NCBI RefSeq assembly: GCF_900112395.1
Contig: NZ_FOLN01000003.1
Span: 372,001-436,000, forward strand
Origin: Algibacter lectus
GTDB taxonomy: Bacteria; Bacteroidota; Bacteroidia; Flavobacteriales; Flavobacteriaceae
Reading direction: 5' to 3'
Length of the DNA: 64,000 bases
A program made the translations under genes and the position numbers. The notes under the pieces are model-generated. The model did no database searches. It saw only the letters and a list, made by a program, of their open reading frames with translations, and was not told the DNA's origin. Shown here one piece after another: positions 27,692 through 35,473 of the stretch (positions are counted from its first letter, which is position 1; the number at the start of each line of letters is the position of its first letter).

Positions 27692-27725
27692 AAAAACGCC
27701 CGATTTAATTAAATCGGGCGTTTTT
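27692..27725. terminator. Bidirectional terminator
   Basis: A near-perfect palindrome (AAAAACGCCCGATTTAA with its complement) with T runs on both strands lies between convergent S41 and hemD genes. Confidence 0.93.
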
Positions 27726-27751
27726 GTTATCATCTAAAAAAAAAGGTGTTT

Positions 27752-28501
27752 TTATTTTCCTTTATTTACTTTATCAATGTATTTCTGTAAAGCCATAGTC
27801 ATAGAAGGTGTTTCTGGTGTTGGCGCAGCAATATCTACACGTAAACCTTTTTCTTCTACTGCTTTAATTGTAGTGTTTCCAAATACAGCGATACGAGTAT
27901 CATTTTGTTTAAAATCTGGAAAGTTTTGAAATAAAGACTCTATTCCCGATGGACTGAAAAATACAAGTATATCGTAAAGTACATCAGCTAAATCTGTTAA
28001 ATCACTAACCACAGTTTTGTAAAACGTAGCTTGTTTCCATTGCACACCTAAAGCATCTAAAGTATCTGGTACTTCCGGTTTAACTTTATCTGTAGTTGGT
28101 AACAAGAATTTTTCGTCTTTATATTTTTTAATAAGTGGAGAAAGTTCTGCAAACGTACGTTTTCCAACATAAATTTTACGTTTTCTATAAACCACATATT
28201 TTTGTAAATAATAAGCAACAGCTTCCGATTGGCAGAAATATTTAAGACTATCAGGAACTTTAAAACGCATTTCGTCGGCCACTCTAAAAAAGTGATCTAC
28301 AGCATTTCTACTTGTTAATATAATGGCTGTGTACTGGCCTAAATCTATTTTTTGATGTCTAATCTCCTTGGCAGAAACCCCTTCAACATGAATAAAAGGA
28401 CGGAAATCTATTTTCACCTTTTGTTTTTCTTCTAAATCGAAGTAAGGTGAGTTTTCTATTTTAGGTTCTGGTTGAGATACTAAAATGGTTTTCACTTTCA
28501 T
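27752..28501 (-). CDS. hemD: Uroporphyrinogen-III synthase
   Basis: Closes hydroxymethylbilane to uroporphyrinogen III in heme synthesis; cytoplasmic. 249 residues, the family's usual length. The HemD fold is a weakly conserved two-domain protein; here the first part shows TAIILTSRNAVDHFF and the second DILVFFSPSGIESLFQNF and IAVFGNTTIKAVEEKG, all typical. Reverse gene, 23 bases after the DUF4271 gene, so the two are cotranscribed, an arrangement I recall from other flavobacteria. Confidence 0.9.
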   Translation of the reverse strand: MKVKTILVSQPEPKIENSPYFDLEEKQKVKIDFRPFIHVEGVSAKEIRHQKIDLGQYTAIILTSRNAVDHFFRVADEMRFKVPDSLKYFCQSEAVAYYLQKYVVYRKRKIYVGKRTFAELSPLIKKYKDEKFLLPTTDKVKPEVPDTLDALGVQWKQATFYKTVVSDLTDLADVLYDILVFFSPSGIESLFQNFPDFKQNDTRIAVFGNTTIKAVEEKGLRVDIAAPTPETPSMTMALQKYIDKVNKGK

Positions 28502-28524
28502 AAGCGCAATCAGTTTTTATTCTG

Positions 28525-29172
28525 TTATTTTGAAGCCAAAACCTTATATAAAAATAGATAAGGTGCGATTTCAAGTGCGCAAAGATACAAAATAAAATAA
28601 AACAAGTTGTTTTTTATTAAATTTTGATGTCTTTTAAATGAGGTTATTAGCCCGATTAAATTAACTAAAACAAGTAGCCCAATAAAGCCGTATATTACTT
28701 GTGTTGTTGGGGATAATGTGAAAAGTAAAAGGCCATTTATGGGGAGTAAAATAACACCTAAAAAGTTTTTGTAACTAATTTTTTGAAATACATACTGGTC
28801 TACAAGTCCATCTATAGAAAAAATACTACCTAAAAGGCGTTCTAAAAGTACTTTTATTAATATAAAAACCGATATGCCAACGGCTATTTTAAACATTAAA
28901 TTAATAGAGACATCGGTAATGTTATAGGTGTGTTTATAAACAATGTAACTAAACACAGATGCCGATAGAATTAAGTTTCCAAATAGTAGAGCGTCAAACT
29001 TGTCGAAAAACTTCTGATCTCGAGCATAAATATTAAGATACTTCGAGTTTATTACCACAAAAGTGAAGTCCGTAAAACGTTTAGGCGCAGTAAGTTTTGC
29101 TATAGCAATAACCGCCATACCTATTATTAAAAGTATGGTAAATAGTTCGTTTGATGGAATAGCTCTAATCAC
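28525..29172 (-). CDS. DUF4271 membrane protein
   Basis: 215 residues with about six membrane helices and no enzymatic motif; the segment GVILLPINGLLLF and the overall length fit DUF4271. Function unknown, but its position directly upstream of hemD is typical, so a link to heme or the envelope has been suspected. The start read here is GTG at 29172; no ATG upstream is in frame and the next Met is far inside the first helix, so GTG is plausible. Confidence 0.82.
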   Translation of the reverse strand: MIRAIPSNELFTILLIIGMAVIAIAKLTAPKRFTDFTFVVINSKYLNIYARDQKFFDKFDALLFGNLILSASVFSYIVYKHTYNITDVSINLMFKIAVGISVFILIKVLLERLLGSIFSIDGLVDQYVFQKISYKNFLGVILLPINGLLLFTLSPTTQVIYGFIGLLVLVNLIGLITSFKRHQNLIKNNLFYFILYLCALEIAPYLFLYKVLASK

Positions 29173-29250
29173 GGTATAAAATTATTATAATTATTAGTAA
29201 AACAGCTAAAATATTAAGGAATTTTTAAAGAACCCGTATTTTAAAAAATG

Positions 29251-29258
29251 TACATTTG
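29251..29258 (+). promoter_or_regulatory. Bacteroidetes -7 box (TACATTTG)
   Basis: Exact TAnnTTTG, 29 bases upstream of the ATG at 29288, heading a three-gene operon that ends at 32015. Confidence 0.6.
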
Positions 29259-29287
29259 CTAAAAATTTGTAGGCTTTCAAAAGGAAA

Positions 29288-30013
29288 ATGATGAAGGGTA
29301 GTGTTGTAATTATACCAACATATAACGAAATAGAAAATATAGAAGCTATTATCACAGCAGTGTTTGCTCAGTCTGATGACATTCACGTACTCGTTGTTGA
29401 TGATAATTCGCCAGATTTAACACCTTTAAAGGTTAAGGAACTGCAAGGTGTATTTGCTAATCGATTGTTTTTGGAAGTTAGAAAAGAGAAATCGGGCCTT
29501 GGTACCGCTTATATTCATGGTTTTAGATGGGCTATCGATAAAAAATATGACTATATTTTTGAAATGGATGCCGATTTTTCACATAATCCAACCGATTTAA
29601 TAAAATTATACAACGCTTGCGCGGAAGAAGGAGCAGGAGTATCTATAGGTTCACGCTATAAAACAGGTGTAAATGTCGTAAATTGGCCCATGAATCGTGT
29701 GCTAATGTCTTACGGGGCATCTAAATACGTGCGTATTATCACCGGAATGCAAATTCATGATACCACTGCTGGTTTTGTGTGTTACAAGCGCGAGGTGCTA
29801 GAAGCTATAGATTTAAACACCATTAAGTTTATTGGTTATGCCTTTCAAATTGAAATGAAGTTTAAAGCTTATTTAAAGCAATTTAAAATTATTGAAGTCC
29901 CTGTGATTTTTACAGATAGAACAAAAGGAGTTTCTAAATTAAGCGGCGGCATTATTTCCGAAGCTATTTTTGGAGTTATTACAATGAAACTAAAAAGTCT
30001 ATTTAAAAAATAG
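29288..30013 (+). CDS. Polyprenol monophosphomannose synthase (GT2)
   Basis: 241 residues, GT-A fold family 2. It would transfer mannose from GDP-mannose to a polyprenyl phosphate to make a lipid-linked donor. Motifs: VVIIPTYNEIENIEAII, VLVVDDNSPDLTP, the metal-binding EMDADFSHNP and the acceptor-side HDTTAGFVCYKRE. No C-terminal membrane domain, as in the soluble DPM1 type. ATGs at 29288 and 29291 are both possible. The next gene, pyrC, starts nine bases downstream. Confidence 0.9.
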   Translation: MMKGSVVIIPTYNEIENIEAIITAVFAQSDDIHVLVVDDNSPDLTPLKVKELQGVFANRLFLEVRKEKSGLGTAYIHGFRWAIDKKYDYIFEMDADFSHNPTDLIKLYNACAEEGAGVSIGSRYKTGVNVVNWPMNRVLMSYGASKYVRIITGMQIHDTTAGFVCYKREVLEAIDLNTIKFIGYAFQIEMKFKAYLKQFKIIEVPVIFTDRTKGVSKLSGGIISEAIFGVITMKLKSLFKK

Positions 30014-30021
30014 GAAAGATT

Positions 30022-31368
30022 ATGAAATTAAGAACGACACTTATTAAAAACGCTCATATTGTTACCGATGGAAAAACAATAAAAGGCGATATATTAATAG
30101 AGGGTAATTACATTAAAGAAATTAACGATTCTATAAGTGCAAAATCTGCCGATGTGCATGTATTAGATGCCGAAGGAAAATATGTTTTACCGGGAGCTAT
30201 CGACGATCAGGTTCATTTTAGAGAACCAGGTTTAACGCAAAAGGCAAATATTGAAACCGAATCTAGAGCGGCTATTGCAGGTGGTATTACATCGTTTATC
30301 GAAATGCCAAATACCAATCCGCAAACTACAACTGTAGAAAAGTTAGAGGAAAAGTTCGATATAGCAGCTAAAACATCTTATGCTAATTACTCGTTTATGT
30401 TTGGTGGAACTAACGATAATTTAGAAGAAATTTTAAAAGTTGATCCAAAATCGGTTGCCGGTTTAAAGTTGTTTTTAGGTTCTTCTACCGGTAATATGTT
30501 GGTAGATGATCCAGCGGTTTTAGAAAATATTTTTAAAAGTACCGATATGGTAATTTCTGTGCATTGTGAAGACGAGGCTACCATAAAAAAGAATTTACAA
30601 GAACATATCGATAAATTTGGCGATGATATTCCATTAAAATATCATCCAATTATCCGTAGTGAAGAAGCTTGTTATATTTCATCTTCTAGAGCTATAGAAT
30701 TGGCTAAAAAAACAGGTGCTAGACTGCATGTTTTTCACTTATCTACAGGTAAAGAAACAAACTTATTCAGTAATAAAATTCCTTTAAAAGATAAAAAGAT
30801 TACAGCCGAAGTTTGTATACATCACCTTTGGTTTAGTGATGAAGATTACGATAAAAAAGGAACATTGATAAAATGGAATCCTGCGGTAAAAACTAAAGAA
30901 GATCGCGATCAACTTTGGGAAGCTTTACTAGACGATCGTATCGATGTTATAGCAACAGACCATGCGCCACATACTATAGAAGAGAAAAATAACGTTTATA
31001 CAAAAGCACCATCGGGCGGACCATTAGTGCAACACGCTATACCTGCTATGTTAGAAATGTACCATAAAGGAAAAATTTCTATTGAAAAGGTTGTCGAAAA
31101 AATGTGTCATAATCCGGCTATTTTATTTCAAGTCGAAAAACGTGGTTATGTAAAGGAAGGTTATTTTGCCGATTTAGTTTTAGTAGATTTAAATAACCCA
31201 TGGACGGTTAAAAAAGATAATATTTTATATAAATGTGGATGGTCTCCTTTTGAAGGCGCTACCTTTAAATCTAGAATAACCCATACTTTTTTAAATGGAG
31301 CTTTAGTGTACCAAAATGGTAAGTTTAACGAGGTAAAAGCAGCAAAAAGATTAACTTTCGATAGATGA
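30022..31368 (+). CDS. pyrC: Dihydroorotase with QxH in place of HxH
   Basis: Cyclises carbamoyl-aspartate to dihydroorotate in pyrimidine synthesis; cytoplasmic amidohydrolase, 448 residues, class I type. Motifs: DDQVHFREPGLTQKAN, LKLFLGSSTGNM (Lys for carboxylation), VHCEDE, VFHLSTGKE and ATDHAPHT. The first His of the HxH metal pair is Gln63, with His65 retained. I recall the same DDQVHFREPG in other Bacteroidetes, so it is likely a lineage feature, and the other ligands are intact. The DUF4296 gene overlaps by ATGA at 31365. It sits in an operon with the mannose synthase. Confidence 0.92.
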   Translation: MKLRTTLIKNAHIVTDGKTIKGDILIEGNYIKEINDSISAKSADVHVLDAEGKYVLPGAIDDQVHFREPGLTQKANIETESRAAIAGGITSFIEMPNTNPQTTTVEKLEEKFDIAAKTSYANYSFMFGGTNDNLEEILKVDPKSVAGLKLFLGSSTGNMLVDDPAVLENIFKSTDMVISVHCEDEATIKKNLQEHIDKFGDDIPLKYHPIIRSEEACYISSSRAIELAKKTGARLHVFHLSTGKETNLFSNKIPLKDKKITAEVCIHHLWFSDEDYDKKGTLIKWNPAVKTKEDRDQLWEALLDDRIDVIATDHAPHTIEEKNNVYTKAPSGGPLVQHAIPAMLEMYHKGKISIEKVVEKMCHNPAILFQVEKRGYVKEGYFADLVLVDLNNPWTVKKDNILYKCGWSPFEGATFKSRITHTFLNGALVYQNGKFNEVKAAKRLTFDR

Positions 31369-32015
31369 TTTTAAACCGATTTTCAACATATTTAAGCATC
31401 ATGCTATTGGTAACAGCTTGTTATCAATTTAAAGCGCCTAAAAAGCCTAAGAATTTAATTTCTAAGGAAAAAATGGTCGATATTTTAATTGATGCAAAAA
31501 TAGTAGGTTCCGCCAATATGGCTAATAAGCGTATTATGGAAAGCCATGGTGTCGATTTAGAAACCTATGTGTTTAAAAAACATAATGTAGATAGTTTACA
31601 GTTTGCAGAAAGCAACGAATACTACACGTTTAATATTGAGGAATACGATGAAATTTACCAAAAGGTAAAAGACAGTCTAGAAGCCTTAAAGTTGTTTTAT
31701 AAAGACGTAGAGAAAAAAGAAGAAGCCGAAGTTGCTAGAAAAAGAAAGCAAGATTCTTTGCAAATGCTAACCACATTAAAAGATTCTATTTCTAATTTAA
31801 AACTTCATGATTCTATTAAAACACGTCTTCAAAAAGAAATTTTATTAGACACAACCTTGCTAAAAGAGAAGTTTAATAAAATTATAGAAGAAAATAAAAC
31901 CGTTACCGACGATGTGTTGGAGAAAATTGAAAGTGTAGACCGCCAAAAACTTTCAAAAATAAAATCGAAATTAGTTAAACCTATTTCAGATAAAGACGTC
32001 CGGTCTCGCGAATAA
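31365..32015 (+). CDS. DUF4296 lipoprotein
   Basis: 216 residues. The lipoprotein signal ends at MLLVTACYQ; the mature part carries ISKEKMVDILIDAKIVGSAN, typical of DUF4296, then a highly charged coiled-coil region rich in Lys/Glu (about 100-200). Function unknown. It overlaps pyrC by four bases, showing translational coupling, and its last 35 bases overlap the 3' end of the opposing SDR gene. Confidence 0.88.
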   Translation: MILNRFSTYLSIMLLVTACYQFKAPKKPKNLISKEKMVDILIDAKIVGSANMANKRIMESHGVDLETYVFKKHNVDSLQFAESNEYYTFNIEEYDEIYQKVKDSLEALKLFYKDVEKKEEAEVARKRKQDSLQMLTTLKDSISNLKLHDSIKTRLQKEILLDTTLLKEKFNKIIEENKTVTDDVLEKIESVDRQKLSKIKSKLVKPISDKDVRSRE

Positions 32016-32982
32016 TATCATCAACAGCTTTAAATTCAAAATTTAAGGCTGTTTTTATTTTATCGCTATTGTACTGCGTATCGGTAGATAGCGTGCGCAC
32101 CAAATTTCTCGTTAATTGCCTACGTATACCTGTAAGTTTAGTTTTGGCCCAATCTAATTGCCAACCTATATTTAGTAACCAACTTGATGCTAGTTTTTTA
32201 GGTGGTTTCCCATTAACAGCTGTCGCTAAAGTTTCTAAAAAACGTTTGTAAGTCCAATGTTCTGCCACCAAAACAAAACGTTCATTAGCAATCTCGCTAT
32301 TCATTAAAGTTGTCATAGCGCGTACCACATCATTAACAGTAACTAGAGCAATAGTTCCCGAGGTGTAAAACGGAAACCCTTTTTTAGCTTTTTTAAATAA
32401 ATTACCGGTGCCATTGTCCCAAAAACCAGAACCTAAAATAACACCAGGATTTACAATTACAGCATCCAAACCTTCTTGAGTACCGCGCCAAACTTCCATT
32501 TCGGCACCGTATTTAGTAATAGCATAAGCATTATTGTCTGCTTCCGGATTCCAAATGGTTTCCTCGCTAACAGGCTTGTTGTTTAACTCGCTGCCTAAAG
32601 TCGCAATCGAGCTTACGTAGCAAAGTTTTTCAACTTTTTCCGATAAGCATAAGTTAACAATATTAGCAGTCCCGTCAATATTTGTACGCCTTAAAAGATG
32701 GTATTTATTAGGCTCGAAAGACACAAAAGCGGCACAATGATAGACGTGGGTAATCCCCAAAAAAGCGTCCAACAATGCAGGAATATCCAAAAGATCTGCC
32801 TCCACCCATTCTATCGAATCAAAAAGCAATTCAAAATCAGTATCCAAAGACTCAAATACATTTTTTACCAACGGCAACCTATGTTCACTCCTATAAATTG
32901 CTCTAACTTTTTCGTTTTGTTTAGTCAATTTATACAGCAAATGCGCACCAACCAAACCTGTTCCTCCCGTTACTAATATCAT
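31981..32982 (-). CDS. NAD(P)-dependent epimerase/dehydratase (extended SDR)
   Basis: 333 residues, Rossmann fold with the nucleotide-binding TGGTGLVGAHL at residues 5-15. The active-site pattern YAITKYGAE contains YxxxK (Tyr with Lys four later), and the VSSIATLG strand supplies the catalytic Ser/Thr. It resembles dihydroflavonol-reductase-like and 3-beta-HSD-like SDRs; the substrate is not visible. It overlaps the convergent DUF4296 gene by 35 bases. Confidence 0.92.
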   Translation of the reverse strand: MILVTGGTGLVGAHLLYKLTKQNEKVRAIYRSEHRLPLVKNVFESLDTDFELLFDSIEWVEADLLDIPALLDAFLGITHVYHCAAFVSFEPNKYHLLRRTNIDGTANIVNLCLSEKVEKLCYVSSIATLGSELNNKPVSEETIWNPEADNNAYAITKYGAEMEVWRGTQEGLDAVIVNPGVILGSGFWDNGTGNLFKKAKKGFPFYTSGTIALVTVNDVVRAMTTLMNSEIANERFVLVAEHWTYKRFLETLATAVNGKPPKKLASSWLLNIGWQLDWAKTKLTGIRRQLTRNLVRTLSTDTQYNSDKIKTALNFEFKAVDDIIRETGRLYLK

Positions 32983-33070
32983 GCAACTAAAGTAATAAAT
33001 ATTTAATCCAAAGCACTTATTTTAGTATAATTTGGGCAATTTTATTTTGGCTTTTAATGGCCAAAATAAA

Positions 33071-33213
33071 CCGCGCTTTCCGCTATATCTTTTTGCAAAG
33101 CAATCCTGAACTTGTTTCAGGATCTGTTCAATTCCAAAGAAATTTCAGTTAAAAATTAAAGCATAGCCTATTTAAATGCTTTACAAAAAGGATGCCGCTG
33201 CAATTACTATCGC
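33071..33213 (-). ncRNA. Putative structured RNA element, copy 2
   Basis: Read on the reverse strand it starts GCGATAGTAATTGCAGCGGC and ends AGATATAGCGGAAAGCGCGG, matching the boxes of copy 1 with a few changes. The closing helix is kept by different bases: CTTTTTGTAAAGC pairs with GCTTTGCAAAAAG. The terminal GCGTTA/TAACGC pairing is not preserved. The apical part contains a separate palindrome at 33103-33123. Confidence 0.6.
33103..33123. repeat. REP-like palindrome nested in the RNA element
   Basis: ATCCTGAA and TTCAGGAT pair around CTTGT. I recall this palindrome as an abundant dispersed repeat in many flavobacterial genomes; only one copy was noticed in this window. Confidence 0.5.
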
Positions 33214-33247
33214 GTAAAGTTCTGCGACCTATTGAATAGTAATGCAA

Positions 33248-33457
33248 TTAAACTTGCATGGCACTCATTATTTTCTCAACCTGTTCTAGATCAGAATTTA
33301 ACACCTGAAGTTCAACTTCACAAGTAGGTACATAATGCATTAATTGCGTTGTAAACTCGTTTTTTAAGTAACAGGTAATACCTTCAGATTCTAGTTTGCC
33401 TTTTAGTATAATTAAATCCGAAGCTAAGTTCGATTTTTTAATGGTTGTTAAGCTCAT
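33248..33457 (-). CDS. DUF2007-like small protein
   Basis: 69 residues with one ferredoxin-like beta-alpha-beta unit, matching the DUF2007 putative signal-transducing proteins: DLIILKGKLESEGITCYLKN, then VELQVLNSDLEQVEKIM. Cytoplasmic, function unknown. It is a single reverse gene, and the RNA element copy 2 lies downstream. Confidence 0.8.
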   Translation of the reverse strand: MSLTTIKKSNLASDLIILKGKLESEGITCYLKNEFTTQLMHYVPTCEVELQVLNSDLEQVEKIMSAMQV

Positions 33458-33564
33458 TTATTTTTTTGGTATTAATTTTAACGTAAAATAATAACACCTT
33501 ATCATTTAAAATAAAGTGTTATTTCATAATAAATAGAATTATTTTTATACAAGGTCAAACCAAA

Positions 33565-33834
33565 TTAATCCACATGGTCTTTTTCAAAATACCACCATAA
33601 ACTAGAATCTATAGACGATTTCATTTTGGTAATATCGGCATGATCCTTTAAAACTACGGTGATATTTTCGCTAACTCTATTTTGTCCGATACTTTCTGTA
33701 ATTTCAATGGTTTCAATCTCATTAAAATGTTCTAAATGCTTTTTAATTCTAGAGTCTAACGATTCATCGCTCAAAAAAATCTTGATAGCTTGCTGGTTCG
33801 GGGAATTTCTAATTTCAGATCTAAACGGTAGCAT
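33565..33834 (-). CDS. Small hypothetical protein
   Basis: 89 residues from the ATG at 33834; earlier in-frame starts reach to 33903, but they would overlap the promoter of the divergent gene. The sequence (AIKIFLSDESLDSRIKKHLEHF, then ENITVVLKDHADITKMKSSI) shows a beta-alpha-beta-like pattern without a recognised family. Function unknown. The opposing DinB-like gene starts 103 bases away. Confidence 0.6.
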   Translation of the reverse strand: MLPFRSEIRNSPNQQAIKIFLSDESLDSRIKKHLEHFNEIETIEITESIGQNRVSENITVVLKDHADITKMKSSIDSSLWWYFEKDHVD

Positions 33835-33936
33835 AGGCGTAAGTATTAAATTAAACATTAAGGAATTGCAAACACAATACTCTAAAGTTAATGATTTATT
33901 CAATATCTTTCAATAAAATTATTAAATTAACATTGA

Positions 33937-34398
33937 ATGAGTATTATTTTAATAGAAATGTTATTTAAACTGGAGAATTGTGTTTCTTCTAAAGATAAAA
34001 AGAATAGCCAAATTTCTAAATCTACCGTGGGTTGGCATTTAGATCATGCCCTAAAAGTGATTAATTCGGTAAGTGAGCAAGCTATAGATTCTAATCCCGA
34101 AACCTATAAATCGAACTTTAGCTTTATGCGCGTAGTGTTATTTAAATTAGGTTTTTTTCCAAGAGGTAAAGCTAGAGCGCCAAAATCAGTAAGACCTCCA
34201 GAAACGATTGTAGAAACAGAAATACATAATCAGTTACAAGTTGCTAGAACGCATATTAAAAAACTAGAAACGCTTCCGGAAAACGCTTATTTTAATCACC
34301 CTATGTTTGGCATGCTTAATAAAAAGCAGACTGTTCATTTTTTAGAAATCCATACCAATCATCACTTAAAAATTATACGCGATATTTTAAAATCATAA
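33937..34398 (+). CDS. DUF1569 / DinB-like protein
   Basis: 153 residues, helical with a His pattern typical of DinB-like folds: GWHLDHALKV, YFNHPMFGML and HFLEIHTNHHLKII. Such proteins may bind a divalent metal and act as thiol-dependent enzymes, but the role of DUF1569 is unknown. ATG 33937 is used; ATG 33958 (MLFKLENC) is also a common start for the family. A near -7 box (TATCTTTC) lies at 33904. Confidence 0.82.
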   Translation: MSIILIEMLFKLENCVSSKDKKNSQISKSTVGWHLDHALKVINSVSEQAIDSNPETYKSNFSFMRVVLFKLGFFPRGKARAPKSVRPPETIVETEIHNQLQVARTHIKKLETLPENAYFNHPMFGMLNKKQTVHFLEIHTNHHLKIIRDILKS

Positions 34399-34435
34399 AA
34401 AAAGGTTCTTCGAAATGCTTTCAAAGAACCTTTTT
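34399..34435. terminator. Bidirectional terminator
   Basis: A 12-base stem (AAAAAGGTTCTT and AAGAACCTTTTT) with a 13-base loop lies between convergent DUF1569 and phytase genes. Confidence 0.85.
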
Positions 34436-34454
34436 AATTAAAATTTAAAGTGAT

Positions 34455-35468
34455 TTATTCTAATAATTTCAACTTTGCTAAATCGTGGAAATAGAAATTC
34501 TTTTCATCATTCATAGAAACAAAAACACCATTCGGAAATTTATCACCTAAAGCCACTGTTGTAACATCGCAACCATCGGTTTCCAAAGTGCCTAAATTTA
34601 ATTCCTTAATAAAAGCATTTGTTTTTAAATCGAAAATGCAAAACGTATGTGCTTGTTGGTTAGATACTATTAAAAACGATTTGTCGGCGTATTTTGCAAT
34701 AGCAATACCTTCAATGTCGCGCTCAAAATATTCACCTCCAAAAGCATAAATTTCTTTATCTCCTTGCGATGGCTCAGCGTGATACTTACGAATACCGTGC
34801 ATTTCATCAGAATAATAAACCATACCTGTTTCGTTATCTACAGCAATGGCTTCTATTTCTTTTTTACCACTAAAAGTTCCAAAGGTTCTAACTAGTTTTG
34901 AGTGCACACCTAAACTATCTGAAGTTAATAAGTATTGATGTAAATAGCCTTCTTTTGGTCCGTTTTTACGTCCAACAATAGCGTAGATATCATTTGTTTT
35001 TGGCGACTTATAAAGCGCAATACCCATTGGAGCATCGAACTCTGGCGTAGTTTCATTTTCAAAAACAGGAAAACCACCGTTGTCTAAAGGTTTCATATCT
35101 GGCACCGAATACAAACGGATGGTTCTGTTTTCTCTTTCCGTAAAGGCGATGATATCGGTTTGGGTAGAGTCGTTAAGTTTAAAACCATATTCTAAATCGA
35201 TATTGTTTGGTCGTTTTATGTTTCTAATGGTTTTGTTTTCTATAATTTTCCCATCTAAATCAAAGGCGTAAATAGCACCATTGGTTTCTTTATCTGTCCC
35301 GAAAATGATACTTTTTGAGGCATCGTTTGGGTTTACCCAAATGGCAGGGTCATCAGTATCGTGCAACGTGTTTTCTGTAATAACATCTGGTGCAATTTCT
35401 GGGAATTGAGTGCCGCATGCAGTTAATAATGTTAAGCTTCCTAGTAATATTATTTTATTGTAATTCAT
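34455..35468 (-). CDS. Beta-propeller phytase lipoprotein
   Basis: Hydrolyses phytate (inositol hexaphosphate) to release phosphate; calcium-dependent six-bladed propeller. 337 residues with a lipoprotein signal (LTLLTACGTQ), so membrane-anchored and exported. Diagnostic segments are DTDDPAIWVNPNDASKS, YGFKLN, KPLDNGG, EIEAIAVDNETGMVYYSDE and DIEGIAIA, with the repeated acidic clusters that bind calcium and phosphate. It starts five bases after the stop of a TonB receptor gene, so the two form an operon; uptake of the product by the receptor is likely but inferred. Confidence 0.9.
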   Translation of the reverse strand: MNYNKIILLGSLTLLTACGTQFPEIAPDVITENTLHDTDDPAIWVNPNDASKSIIFGTDKETNGAIYAFDLDGKIIENKTIRNIKRPNNIDLEYGFKLNDSTQTDIIAFTERENRTIRLYSVPDMKPLDNGGFPVFENETTPEFDAPMGIALYKSPKTNDIYAIVGRKNGPKEGYLHQYLLTSDSLGVHSKLVRTFGTFSGKKEIEAIAVDNETGMVYYSDEMHGIRKYHAEPSQGDKEIYAFGGEYFERDIEGIAIAKYADKSFLIVSNQQAHTFCIFDLKTNAFIKELNLGTLETDGCDVTTVALGDKFPNGVFVSMNDEKNFYFHDLAKLKLLE

Positions 35469-35473
35469 TATGT

